Positions 8,281 to 15,987 of a stretch of DNA of 39,803 bases are shown here, piece after piece. The notes under the pieces are model-generated. The model searched no databases. It had not been told where the DNA came from and saw only the letters and a program-made list of their open reading frames with translations. Source of the stretch: UBA5972 sp964637875 (lineage in GTDB: Bacteria > Pseudomonadota > Alphaproteobacteria > Rhodobacterales > Rhodobacteraceae). The position numbers and the translations under genes were made by a program. Numbering within the stretch: the stretch's first letter is position 1; the number at the start of each line of letters is the position of its first letter. The DNA is taken from positions 1 to 39,803 of the forward strand of contig CAZWXK010000019.1 of the NCBI GenBank assembly GCA_964637875.1. Direction: 5' to 3'.

Positions 8281-8499
8281 TCAGCCGTCTTCTTCAAGCG
8301 CGAAAATGTCGTGGACCGAGACTTCCAGCACACGCGCGAGTTTCAGCGCCAGCAGGGTCGATGGCACAAAGACCCGGTTTTCGATGGTGTTGATGGTCTT
8401 GCGCGACACCCCGACCTGTTCGGCCAGCTGCGCCTGGGTAAGGCCATGCGCGTTGCGCAGCGCGCGCAGGCGGTTGGCCAGACCGGTCTTTTCACCCAT
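8281..8499 (-). CDS. Small XRE-family transcriptional regulator
   Basis: A 72-residue Cro/C1-type helix-turn-helix protein, essentially only the DNA-binding domain: LRNAHGLTQAQLAEQVGVSR (14-33) followed by KTINTIENRVFVPS and LARVLEVSVHDIFALEEDG. It resembles the YozG-like one-domain regulators that accompany small membrane proteins. Its ATG shares one base with the TGA of the upstream membrane-protein gene (TGATG), so the two are translationally coupled. It probably binds the palindromic operator in the shared promoter and represses its own operon (inference). Confidence 0.9.
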   Translation of the reverse strand: MGEKTGLANRLRALRNAHGLTQAQLAEQVGVSRKTINTIENRVFVPSTLLALKLARVLEVSVHDIFALEEDG

Positions 8500-8903
8500 C
8501 ACACCTGCCCCCGCAGCCATTTCGACAGGAACAGCAGGAACGGCGCCGAGGCGGTCAGCGTGCCCATGGCGGCAAAGCTCTGGGGCAGATCGACCAGTGA
8601 CAGGCCGATCAGAACCGCAAACAGCGGATACAGCCACACCGCCACCCAATAGCCGAAGCGCAGGCAGCCCTTCCATTCCTCCAGCGCAAGCTCGTCCCAG
8701 GTGATGGCGGCGACGCGGCGGCCGGCCAGCAGGGATGCCAGGGTGACGATCACCGCCGTGGCGATACCCGCCGCGGCCGTGACCCACCACGCAAAGGGCT
8801 GTGGGCTGCCGGTGACAAGCACGCCCACCCCATAGGCCAGAAGAATCAGGCCCAGCAGGCTGAAACTGGTATTACGGATCAGGGTCAATGTCGGGGCGGT
8901 CAT
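8499..8903 (-). CDS. Small integral membrane protein paired with XRE regulator
   Basis: 134 residues with four likely membrane segments: about 13-32, 38-61, 84-103 and 109-127. A polar loop with RRVAAITWDELALEEWKGC separates segments 2 and 3. The architecture is like the membrane partners (DUF2178-like and similar) of YozG-type regulators, though I cannot assign a family with certainty. It is first in a two-gene operon: AGGAGG ribosome site upstream, coupled to the regulator downstream. Function unknown; the pairing suggests the membrane protein modulates or senses something for the regulator. Confidence 0.8.
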   Translation of the reverse strand: MTAPTLTLIRNTSFSLLGLILLAYGVGVLVTGSPQPFAWWVTAAAGIATAVIVTLASLLAGRRVAAITWDELALEEWKGCLRFGYWVAVWLYPLFAVLIGLSLVDLPQSFAAMGTLTASAPFLLFLSKWLRGQV

Positions 8904-8917
8904 GGTATCCTCCTGTG

Positions 8918-8964
8918 ACGTGTAACCTACACGTTACATATAGACGCCCCGAATGTAACGTCAA
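8918..8964 (-). promoter_or_regulatory. Promoter and palindromic operator of the membrane-protein/XRE operon
   Basis: On the minus strand TTGACG (8964-8959) and TATATG (8942-8937) form a -35/-10 pair with 16 nt spacing. Overlapping the start region is a perfect dyad ACGTGTA-ACC-TACACGT (8918-8934), nested with TGTAAC-N6-GTTACA (8921-8938). A further TGTAAC half-site (8954-8959) lies between -35 and -10. This arrangement fits autorepression by the XRE protein. Confidence 0.7.
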
Positions 8965-8993
8965 GGTGACATCCGCCTTTTTCTTTCCAGCGG

Positions 8994-9022
8994 TTGAAAC
9001 TTGGCGCAGGCGCGGCTAGATC
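8994..9022 (+). promoter_or_regulatory. Promoter of def, predicting a leaderless mRNA
   Basis: TTGAAA (8994-8999), 17 nt spacer, TAGATC (9017-9022). The -10 ends 6 nt before the def ATG at 9029, so transcription should start at or next to the start codon. No Shine-Dalgarno sequence is visible. Confidence 0.5.
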
Positions 9023-9028
9023 ACCGGC

Positions 9029-9550
9029 ATGGCCCTACGATCGATACTGATACACCCCGACCCCCGCCTGAAAAAGGTCTGCGCCCCCGTTGATGGGGTG
9101 GACAGATCCGTGCGCAAACTGGCCGACGACATGCTGGAAACCATGCATGACGCGCCGGGCATCGGGCTGGCCGCGCCGCAGGTCGGCATATTGCAGCGCC
9201 TGATCGTGATGGATTGCGCCAAGAAGGACGAAGAGCCCCAGCCGATGGCCCTGATCAACCCCGAGGTCACCTGGATTTCGGAGGAACTCAACACCTATTC
9301 CGAGGGCTGCCTGTCGATCCCAGAGCAATACGAGGACGTGACCCGCCCGGCCGAGGTGCGCGTGCGCTGGCTGGATCTTGACGGCAAGCCGCAGGAACAG
9401 AAATTCGACGGCCTCTGGGCCACCTGCGTACAGCATGAAATCGACCACCTGAACGGCAAGCTGTTCATCGATTACCTCAGCCGCATCAAGCGCAGCATGA
9501 TCACCAAGAAGATGATCAAGCTGAAAAAGGAACGGGCCGCGGTGCTGTGA
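9029..9550 (+). CDS. def: Peptide deformylase
   Basis: Metalloenzyme that removes the N-formyl group from nascent proteins. The 173-residue protein has all three motifs intact: GIGLAAPQVG (44-53), EGCLSIP (92-98) with metal ligand C94, and QHEIDH (135-140) with ligands H136/H140 and catalytic E137. It is first in the def, def-like, fmt cluster; its TGA overlaps the GTG of the next gene by four bases. The start lacks a Shine-Dalgarno sequence and lies right after a promoter, suggesting leaderless expression. Confidence 0.97.
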   Translation: MALRSILIHPDPRLKKVCAPVDGVDRSVRKLADDMLETMHDAPGIGLAAPQVGILQRLIVMDCAKKDEEPQPMALINPEVTWISEELNTYSEGCLSIPEQYEDVTRPAEVRVRWLDLDGKPQEQKFDGLWATCVQHEIDHLNGKLFIDYLSRIKRSMITKKMIKLKKERAAVL

Positions 9551-10053
9551 CCATCCGCCCCTTCATCCCCTGGCCGGACAGGCGGCTGCGCAGCCCGGCC
9601 GCGCCGGTTGCGGCCATCGACGACGACATCCGCGCCCTGTGGGACGACATGCTGCAAACCATGTATGCCATGCCCGGGGTTGGCCTCGCCGCCCCCCAGA
9701 TCGGGGTGATGCGCCGTGTGGCCGTGCTCGACTGCTCCAGTGCCGCGGATGAGCCCGTGCGCATGGCCAACCCCGAAATCATGGCCTCCAGCGTGAAACC
9801 GCGCGACCATGACGAGGCCAGCCCCAACTTGCCCGGGGTCTCGGCCACCATCAGCCGGCCGCGTGCTGTGACGGTGACGTTTCTGGATGAAACCGGCAGG
9901 CAGGTCGTGCGCGATTTCGTGGGGCTGTGGGCGACATCCGTGCAACACCAGATCGACCATCTGAACGGCAAGATGTATTTCGACCACCTGTCGCCGGTCA
10001 AACGCCGGATGCTGTTGAAACGCGCGGCCAAGCTGGCGCGCCAGAGGGGGTAA
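9547..10053 (+). CDS. Degenerate peptide deformylase-like protein
   Basis: A 168-residue paralogue of the upstream deformylase. Motif 1 is intact (GVGLAAPQIG, 44-53), but motif 2 reads EASPNLPGVS (90-99) with no metal-binding cysteine, and motif 3 reads QHQIDH (133-138) with the catalytic glutamate replaced by Gln135. A classical deformylase with these changes should be inactive. The frame is intact and starts with GTG inside the GTGA overlap with def, so it is translated and kept. It may be a non-catalytic or differently acting ribosome-associated paralogue (inference). Often annotated as def in related genomes. Confidence 0.9.
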   Translation: MTIRPFIPWPDRRLRSPAAPVAAIDDDIRALWDDMLQTMYAMPGVGLAAPQIGVMRRVAVLDCSSAADEPVRMANPEIMASSVKPRDHDEASPNLPGVSATISRPRAVTVTFLDETGRQVVRDFVGLWATSVQHQIDHLNGKMYFDHLSPVKRRMLLKRAAKLARQRG

Positions 10054-10115
10054 GTGGTGTTGCATCTGGCCAAGGCCCATCTCGGTTACCACGCAGGGCA
10101 AGCGCCTGCCCGGGT

Positions 10116-10160
10116 GGGCGCGAATGCGCCCGCCATGGGGGCGGGCGGGCGCATGCCCGG
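10116..10160. repeat. GC-rich palindromic element, copy 1
   Basis: Contains GGGCGC-GAAT-GCGCCC (10116-10131) and an overlapping perfect 11-bp stem ATGCGCCCGCC / GGCGGGCGCAT (10124-10134 with 10144-10154), ending GCCCGG. Same order of parts as 14476-14521. Lies in the 236-nt def-like/fmt interval and could also act as a terminator or attenuator hairpin. Confidence 0.6.
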
Positions 10161-10289
10161 GACGCAAGCGCCCCGGGCGCGGCAGATACGATCGGGCAAA
10201 ACACATTCCGGCGCGTGCGAGCCAGGATTTTCCATCCCATCCGCACTTCAGCCCGCCGTTACCCTATTTCCCAAACAAGGTTGACAGAC

Positions 10290-11198
10290 ATGCGCATCAT
10301 CTTCATGGGCACGCCGGATTTCTCGGTCCCCGTTCTCGACGCGCTGATGAAAGCGGGCCATGACATCGCCGCCGTCTATACCCAGCCCCCGCGCCCTGCC
10401 GGACGCGGCAAGAAGGAACGCCCCTCGCCCGTGCATGCCCGCGCCAGGGCACTTGGCCTGATGGTGCGCCACCCGCCGAATTTCCGCGACCCGGCCGAAA
10501 TCGACGCCTTTGCTGCGCTGAGCGCCGATGTCGCGGTGGTGGTCGCCTATGGCCTGATCCTGCGGCAACCGGTGCTGGATGCCCCGCGCAAGGGGTGCCT
10601 GAACATCCACGCGTCACTGTTGCCGCGCTGGCGGGGGGCTGCGCCGATCCAGCGGGCGATCATGGCAGGAGATTCGCACACCGGCATCTGCATCATGCAG
10701 ATGGAGGCAGGCCTCGATACCGGCCCGGTGCTGCTGCGGCGAGAAACCGAAATCCGCCCCGATGACACCGCCGGCAGCCTGCATGACCGCCTGTCCGAAA
10801 TGGGCGCGACCGCCATTGTCGAGGCCCTCGCCCGGCTTGACAGCCTGACCCCGATACCCCAACCCGCCGAGGGCGTCACCTATGCCGCCAAGATCGACAA
10901 GGCCGAGGCCCGCATCGACTGGTCACGCCCGGCTATCGAGATCGACCGCCAGATCCGCGGCCTGTCGCCCTTTCCCGGCGCGTGGTGCGAACAGGGCGGC
11001 GCACGCCTCAAGCTGCTGCTCAGCCGCGTGAGCGCGGGCGAAGGCGCCCCCGGCGAGGTGCTTGACGATTCGCTGACGGTGGCCTGCGGCGAGGGGGCCG
11101 TGCAACTGCTGCGCCTGCAAAGGGCGGGGCGCGGCGCGATGGATGCGACCGCGTTCCTGCGCGGTACGCCACTGAAGGCGGGCGACATCCTGAGCTGA
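10290..11198 (+). CDS. fmt: Methionyl-tRNA formyltransferase
   Basis: Formylates initiator Met-tRNA using 10-formyl-tetrahydrofolate, the counterpart of the deformylase upstream. The 302-residue protein starts MRIIFMGTPDFSVPVL. The N-terminal domain has the folate/catalytic region with NIHASLLPRWRGAAPIQRAI and the conserved aspartate in MQMEAGLDTGPVL. The C-terminal OB-like domain ends LKAGDILS. Length fits the family. ATG 10290 follows AAGG (10277-10280). It is separated from def-like by 236 nt of hairpin-rich sequence, so expression may be partly independent. Confidence 0.97.
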   Translation: MRIIFMGTPDFSVPVLDALMKAGHDIAAVYTQPPRPAGRGKKERPSPVHARARALGLMVRHPPNFRDPAEIDAFAALSADVAVVVAYGLILRQPVLDAPRKGCLNIHASLLPRWRGAAPIQRAIMAGDSHTGICIMQMEAGLDTGPVLLRRETEIRPDDTAGSLHDRLSEMGATAIVEALARLDSLTPIPQPAEGVTYAAKIDKAEARIDWSRPAIEIDRQIRGLSPFPGAWCEQGGARLKLLLSRVSAGEGAPGEVLDDSLTVACGEGAVQLLRLQRAGRGAMDATAFLRGTPLKAGDILS

Positions 11199-11566
11199 TA
11201 TCCACATATCCCTAGATACGGGCAGCGACGCCGACCGCACCGTGGGGCAAGCGGCCCGAACCCATGTGTACCGGATGCCGAACGAACGGGACGCCACGCC
11301 AAGAGGCCCCGCAAAAAGCCCCCTCGGCACAAGGCCGAGAGGGAATGGAGGAGGCACCTTTACAACGCTTGGGTGGCAACCGCGAGGTCACGCCCTGCTT
11401 TCTGCAAGACCACCATGCACGGTTCCGAATGAATATCCGATTAACGGGAGCGGGTTGAAAAGATATCCTTCGGAGATGCCGCGTGGGGTGTTTTTCCACG
11501 GGGCCTTTCAGTGGAGCGATGCACTCCCCATATATCGAGCGTGGTGCAACAGCCAGCGAGGGCAAC
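11199..11566. other. Intergenic region between fmt and glsB-like gene
   Basis: No convincing protein gene. On the minus strand it holds a terminator (11313-11343) preceded by CCTCCTCC (11354-11347), which could be a small RNA. A plus-strand stem CGTGG-N9-CCACG lies near 11491-11509, and a CCCCATATAT string resembling a heat-shock -10 near 11526-11535. Confidence 0.5.
11313..11343 (-). terminator. Minus-strand terminator, possible 3' end of a small RNA
   Basis: Minus strand: CCCTCTCGGC, loop CTTGT, GCCGAGGGGG, then a C and five T. Nine stem pairs with one bulged base. No annotated minus-strand gene ends here, since hrpB ends about 490 nt away with a convergent gene in between. It may end a short RNA. 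Confidence 0.6.
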
Positions 11567-11809
11567 ATGAAGCTGATACTCCTCCTGATCGTCGGGGCCG
11601 CGGCCGGGTATGTGGCAACACGGGCCATGAATGTTGAAACCAACCTTCCCCTGACCATTGCCATCGGCGCGGTCGGGGCGTTGATCGGGGTTTTCCTGCT
11701 CAAGCTGCTGCTCGTTCTGCTGGGGCTTGCTGCCGGATTCATCGGCGCGGTAGCGGGCGCGCTGTTGCTGATATGGCTCTACCAGACCTATGTGAACCGG
11801 GCGCGATGA
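11567..11809 (+). CDS. GlsB/YeaQ/YmgE-like small membrane protein
   Basis: 80 residues with Gly/Ala-zipper membrane segments at about 2-16, 31-47 and 50-72 and a short basic tail (YVNRAR). The pattern of small-residue helices resembles the transglycosylase-associated (GlsB/YeaQ/YmgE) stress-membrane family, whose biochemical role is unclear. ATG 11567 has GAGGG 4 nt upstream. A longer in-frame start at 11483 would add a soluble leader and is less likely. It ends 19 nt before the convergent hrpB stop. Confidence 0.75.
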   Translation: MKLILLLIVGAAAGYVATRAMNVETNLPLTIAIGAVGALIGVFLLKLLLVLLGLAAGFIGAVAGALLLIWLYQTYVNRAR

Positions 11810-11828
11810 GCATCATCTTCAAGCGTCA

Positions 11829-14348
11829 TCACCCCCGCGGTTTGGCCCGGCGCGTGGGCGGCGCTTGCGTCGGATCCTCGGGCCAGGGGTGGCGCGGATA
11901 GCGGCCGCGCATGTCCTTGCGCACATCCTTGTAGGACGTTTTCCAGAATCCCGGAAGGTCGGCCGTCTTCTGCACCGGGCGCTGCGCGGGCGACAGCAGC
12001 TCGATCATCAGCGGCACGCGATCCGGGCCGACGGTCGGGTGCCGCGTCACACCGAACATTTCCTGCAAACGGACCGACACGGATGGCTGTTCGCCCGCGT
12101 AATCCACCGCCAGACGCGTGCCCGTGGGCGCGGTGATCGCGGCCGGGGCCAGATCGTCCAGCAGGCGCTGCTGCTCCCAGCTCAGGCGGGCCCTGAGCGC
12201 GGCCGGCAGGTCGATGCGCCCCAGATCGTCCTTGCTGCGGCAATTTCCCAGATGCGGGGTCAGCCAGATTTCCAGATCGCCCATCAACCCGGCTGCCGAG
12301 CAATCCGGCAGATCGGCCCCGCGCGCGCGCAACCATTCCACCCGCGCCAACAGCAGACGCGCGGCCCTGCCCAAGGGCAGCGCCTCGAAACCGAGATCGC
12401 GCAGCCCTTCGGTCATGGCCTCGGCCACGCGCGCGGGCGGGCAGTCGCGCCAGCGCTGCTCCGACAGGACCAGCGCGCCGAAAACCTCTTGCACCAGGGT
12501 TTCGACGCGGCGGTGCCGGCGCGACCAGCGGCAGACCTCCTGCCGCCGGATCTGGTCGCCATACAGCGCGCGCAAGGCGGATTCGCTGAATTCGGCCGCC
12601 ATGCGGATGCGCGATTCGCGCGGGTTTCCGTCAAGATCGGTGGCAACGATCATGCGGCTTGCGCCCAGCGGTTCGGCCTCGTCAAACAGCGCGCCCTTGC
12701 CGCCCGACAGCACATAACGGGGTGCATCGCCCTTGCGGCGCAGGCCGATCCGGTCGGGATAGGCCAGCGCGGCCATCTCGCCCACGCTCAGCCGGGTATC
12801 GCCCACGGGTTTCAGGCGGCGCAGGGTTTCGCGCAGCCGGGCAAGTGCCGCGCGGTTGACCCTGCAAGGGTGATCGGCCTCGAACGCGCGAGGGTCGCGC
12901 AGCGCGCTCAGGCGCAGCGACAGATCGGCGGGCGCGCGCTGCCCCGGCAGCGCAAGCAGGTCGCGTTCGTCCAGCAACGCCGCCAGCAGGGGCGCATCAA
13001 CCCCGCCCTTCAGCAACATGTGCCCAAGGCGCGGATGCAGCGGCATGGCGGCCAGGGCGCGGCCATGTTCGGTGATCGCGCCCGCGCCATCCAGCGCGCC
13101 AAGGGCCTGCAACAGGGCGCGGGCCTCGGCAATGGCGCCCTCCGGCGGGGGCGTCAGGAAAGGCAGCGCGGCTGGATCGCGCGCGCCCCACAGCGCACAT
13201 TCCAGCACCAGCGGGGCAAGGTCGGCGGCCTCGATCTCGGCCGGGGGAAAGGCGGCCAGCGCCCCCTCTTCGCCCCGCGTCCACAGACGATAACACAGGC
13301 CTTGGGCAACCCGCCCGGCGCGGCCACGGCGTTGCTCGGCCTCGGCGCGGGTCACGCGTTCGGTCACCAGGCGCGACATGCCCGAGGCGGGATCGAACCG
13401 CGCGCGTCGCGCCAGACCGCCATCGACCACCACGCGCACGCCCTGAATCGTCAACGAGGTTTCGGCAATCGCGGTTGCCAGCACCAGCTTGCGCCCCGTG
13501 CGCGCGGGCGCAATCGTCGCGCGCTGCGCCTTGAAATCCAGCGCCCCGAACAGGGGATGCACGGAAATATCTGGCGGCAATCGCCCTTTCAAATTTCCCT
13601 GAACGCGGCGAATTTCGCCCTCGCCCGGCAGAAAGGCCAGAATGTCGCCGCTGCTTTCACCTGCCGCCTTGACGATCAGATCGGCCATCGCCTGTTCGAA
13701 TCGCGGGCCGCGGCGGTCAGGGCGCCTCCACGGACGGTCGAGCCAGCGGGTTTCCACCGGAAAGGCGCGCCCCTGCGCGGTAATCAGCGGCGCATCGCCC
13801 AGCAGGCGCGCAACCGGCGCCGCATCAAGGGTTGCCGACATGACCAGCAGCAGCAGGTCATCGCGCAGCGCCTCGCGGATTTCCAGGCTCAGCGCCAGAC
13901 CCAGATCGGCATGCAGGGAACGTTCGTGAAACTCGTCAAAGATGACCGCGCCCACGCCCGGCAGTTCGGGGTCGGACTGGATCATGCGGGTGAGAATTCC
14001 CTCGGTCACGACCTCGATTCGCGTGTTCGGCCCGATGCGGTTTTCGCCCCGGATGCGATAGCCGACCGTCTGGCCGACGGTTTCGCCCAGGGTTTCGGCC
14101 ATGCGCTCGGCCGCGGCGCGGGCGGCCAGGCGGCGGGGTTCCAGCATCACGACACGTCCCGGCGCGACCCCGGCCTCAAGCAGCGCCAGTGGCACCCGCG
14201 TCGTCTTGCCGGCACCGGGCGGGGCCTGCAACACCGCACGTCCCGCACTCGCAAGCGCGCGGGTGATTTCGGGCAGGACCGGGTCGATGGGCAGGGCGGT
14301 GGTCAAAGGGGCGCTCCGGCTGGTGGCGGGGTCTGGCCGTGATAGCAT
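11829..14348 (-). CDS. hrpB: ATP-dependent helicase HrpB (DEAH-box)
   Basis: SF2 DEAH/RHA-type RNA helicase of 839 residues, matching the family length. Seen near the N-terminus: Walker A PPGAGKTT (about 43-50), DEAH-type box DEFHER (about 138-143), SAT motif MSATLDAAPV, then the helicase C domain with AIAETSLTIQGV and QRRGRAGRVAQG, and the HrpB-specific C-terminal domain up to PTRRAKPRG. HrpB has no firmly established role in most bacteria. The start MLSRPDPATS is the only ATG before the conserved LPIDPVLPEI block. Convergent with glsB-like; the other side is a GC-rich 466-nt spacer. Confidence 0.94.
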   Translation of the reverse strand: MLSRPDPATSRSAPLTTALPIDPVLPEITRALASAGRAVLQAPPGAGKTTRVPLALLEAGVAPGRVVMLEPRRLAARAAAERMAETLGETVGQTVGYRIRGENRIGPNTRIEVVTEGILTRMIQSDPELPGVGAVIFDEFHERSLHADLGLALSLEIREALRDDLLLLVMSATLDAAPVARLLGDAPLITAQGRAFPVETRWLDRPWRRPDRRGPRFEQAMADLIVKAAGESSGDILAFLPGEGEIRRVQGNLKGRLPPDISVHPLFGALDFKAQRATIAPARTGRKLVLATAIAETSLTIQGVRVVVDGGLARRARFDPASGMSRLVTERVTRAEAEQRRGRAGRVAQGLCYRLWTRGEEGALAAFPPAEIEAADLAPLVLECALWGARDPAALPFLTPPPEGAIAEARALLQALGALDGAGAITEHGRALAAMPLHPRLGHMLLKGGVDAPLLAALLDERDLLALPGQRAPADLSLRLSALRDPRAFEADHPCRVNRAALARLRETLRRLKPVGDTRLSVGEMAALAYPDRIGLRRKGDAPRYVLSGGKGALFDEAEPLGASRMIVATDLDGNPRESRIRMAAEFSESALRALYGDQIRRQEVCRWSRRHRRVETLVQEVFGALVLSEQRWRDCPPARVAEAMTEGLRDLGFEALPLGRAARLLLARVEWLRARGADLPDCSAAGLMGDLEIWLTPHLGNCRSKDDLGRIDLPAALRARLSWEQQRLLDDLAPAAITAPTGTRLAVDYAGEQPSVSVRLQEMFGVTRHPTVGPDRVPLMIELLSPAQRPVQKTADLPGFWKTSYKDVRKDMRGRYPRHPWPEDPTQAPPTRRAKPRG

Positions 14349-14475
14349 TGACTGCGGGCAAGCGGAATTCCCGTTTCCGCGGTCTGGGACATGGCGTTCG
14401 AGTGCCCATATGCGCAGACAGTTGTTTCTGTTCCAGGATCTTTCGCGAGTTGAGGGCGGCGCCCGACCCGAGGGG

Positions 14476-14521
14476 GGGCGCCAGAGCGCCCACCCTGGGG
14501 GGCGGGGCGGGCGCTGCCCGG
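14476..14521. repeat. GC-rich palindromic element, copy 2
   Basis: GGGCGC-CAGA-GCGCCC, then ACCCTG, a G/C run with GGGCGGGGC, and GCCCGG. The order and spacing match copy 1 at 10116-10160 with one base difference in length. Confidence 0.55.
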
Positions 14522-14529
14522 CGTTCCGC

Positions 14530-14739
14530 CGGGCACTCCTGGTCAGAAACGCCAGTCAGCATATTCAAACATGATCATCCCGATNNNNNNNNNNNNNNNN
14601 NNNNNNNNNNNNNNNNNNNNNNNNNNNNNNNNNNNNNNNNNNNNNNNNNNNNNNNNNNNNNNNNNNNNNNNNNNNNNNNNNNNNCGGGCACTCCTGGTCA
14701 GAAACGCCAGTCAGCATATTCAAACATGATCATCCCGAT
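14530..14739. repeat. Assembly artefact: 55-nt direct repeat around 100 N
   Basis: 14530-14584 and 14685-14739 are identical and flank Ns at 14585-14684. Non-coding. Confidence 0.95.
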
Positions 14740-14814
14740 TTCACAGCCGTCGCCCACTGGACAACGCCGCGACCGCGCGGCAAAAGCATGCTAAGCCACA
14801 AAGGGGGCCACCTC

Positions 14815-15816
14815 TTGGACGACATGACACGACTTGCGGACGATATCATCGACGGCAACCGCCGGGCGCTGGCGCGCGCGATCACGCTGGTGGAAAGCAC
14901 CCGCCCCGACCACCGCGAACAGGCCGTCGCATTGCTCGAGGCCCTGCGCGCGCGCACCGACCGCGAGGCCCTGCGCATCGGCCTGTCGGGCACGCCGGGG
15001 GTGGGCAAGTCCACCTTTACCGAGGCCTTTGGCATGATGCTGATCGAAGGCGGGCTGCGGGTGGCGGTGCTGGCGGTCGATCCCAGCTCGACGCGCTCGG
15101 GGGGCTCGATCCTGGGCGACAAGACCCGGATGGAGCGACTTTCACGCGAACGCAACGCCTTTATTCGCCCCTCGCCCTCGCAAACCACGCTGGGCGGGGT
15201 TGCACGGCGCACGCGCGAGGCCATCGCCCTGTGCGAGGCCGCCGGTTTCGATGTGATCCTGATCGAAACGGTCGGCGTGGGACAGTCCGAAACCATGGTT
15301 GCGGACATGTGCGACATCTTCCTGCTGCTGCTGGCGCCTGCCGGCGGGGACGAATTGCAGGGCGTCAAGCGCGGCATCATGGAAATCGCCGACATCATCC
15401 TGATCAACAAGGCCGACGGCGATCTGAAACCCGCTGCCATGCGCACGGTGAACGACTATGCCGCTGCGCTGCGCCTGTTGCGCAAACGGCCGCAGGATGC
15501 GCCGGGCTTTCCCAAGGTGCTGCCGGTCTCGGCCCTGACCGGCGAAGGGATCGAACAGGCCTGGAGCGAAATCAACAGCCTGGCCGACTGGCGCCGCGAG
15601 AACGGATTCTGGGATGAAACGCGCATCCGTCAGGAAGAAAGCCGGTTCGAGGACGAACTCAGGCGCGAGGTTCTTGCCCGCCTTGATCGCAATGACGACA
15701 TCCGTCGGCTGCGGGCACGGCTGCGCGAACGGATCTCGGCCAGAAAGATCAGCCCCGAGGCCGCCGCAAGGCGGGTTCTGGATGCCCTGTCAGCGGAGCG
15801 GGACGACAGGCATTGA
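14815..15816 (+). CDS. meaB: MeaB-type G3E GTPase chaperone of methylmalonyl-CoA mutase
   Basis: P-loop GTPase that loads and protects adenosylcobalamin-dependent acyl-CoA mutases. G1 is SGTPGVGKST, followed by AVDPSSTRSGGSILGDKTRM, switch region ETVGVGQSE, and G4 NKAD. Length about 333 residues, normal for MeaB. Start choice is uncertain: TTG 14815 has GGGGG 7 nt upstream and gives MDDMTRLADDI; ATG 14824 lacks a well-spaced site; ATG 14788 would add 9 residues. In this organism it would serve methylmalonyl-CoA and ethylmalonyl-CoA mutases, matching ccr and mesaconyl-CoA hydratase in the same window. Confidence 0.95.
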   Translation: MDDMTRLADDIIDGNRRALARAITLVESTRPDHREQAVALLEALRARTDREALRIGLSGTPGVGKSTFTEAFGMMLIEGGLRVAVLAVDPSSTRSGGSILGDKTRMERLSRERNAFIRPSPSQTTLGGVARRTREAIALCEAAGFDVILIETVGVGQSETMVADMCDIFLLLLAPAGGDELQGVKRGIMEIADIILINKADGDLKPAAMRTVNDYAAALRLLRKRPQDAPGFPKVLPVSALTGEGIEQAWSEINSLADWRRENGFWDETRIRQEESRFEDELRREVLARLDRNDDIRRLRARLRERISARKISPEAAARRVLDALSAERDDRH

Positions 15817-15873
15817 AGGAATCGCGGGCATTGCGGCCGGCGAATCGGGGCCGCCTAAATCGCCCTGAACATG

Positions 15874-15928
15874 GCCCCCGCACGCAATGACCCGGGGAAA
15901 CATGGCGGAACATGGCTGCGGGGGCTTT
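15874..15928 (+). terminator. Possible terminator after meaB
   Basis: Perfect 9-bp arms GCCCCCGCA (15874-15882) and TGCGGGGGC (15917-15925) with a 34-nt loop, followed by only three T. Weak as an intrinsic terminator. Confidence 0.35.
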
Positions 15929-15987
15929 GAATCGGCCGCCAATTGGCCCATATCCATTCGGGTAGCGACAGGCATGGAGGACAAGGC

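Larger units (their letters stand above)
14349..14814. other. Intergenic spacer between hrpB and meaB (with a false gap)
   Basis: No gene seen. It contains the second copy of the GC-rich palindromic element (14476-14521), a perfect hairpin GCCCGGCG-TTC-CGCCGGGC (14516-14534), and the 55-nt/100-N artefact at 14530-14739. Real length is probably about 311 nt. Confidence 0.6.

Noticed and set aside
11865..14342. 825-codon open frame opposite hrpB
   Set aside because: Gln/Arg/Gly-rich shadow of hrpB; same antisense codon artefact.
14585..14684. Insertion sequence or real duplication flanking the N runs
   Set aside because: The same 55-nt length at all four gaps and no transposase or inverted ends point to assembly overlap.
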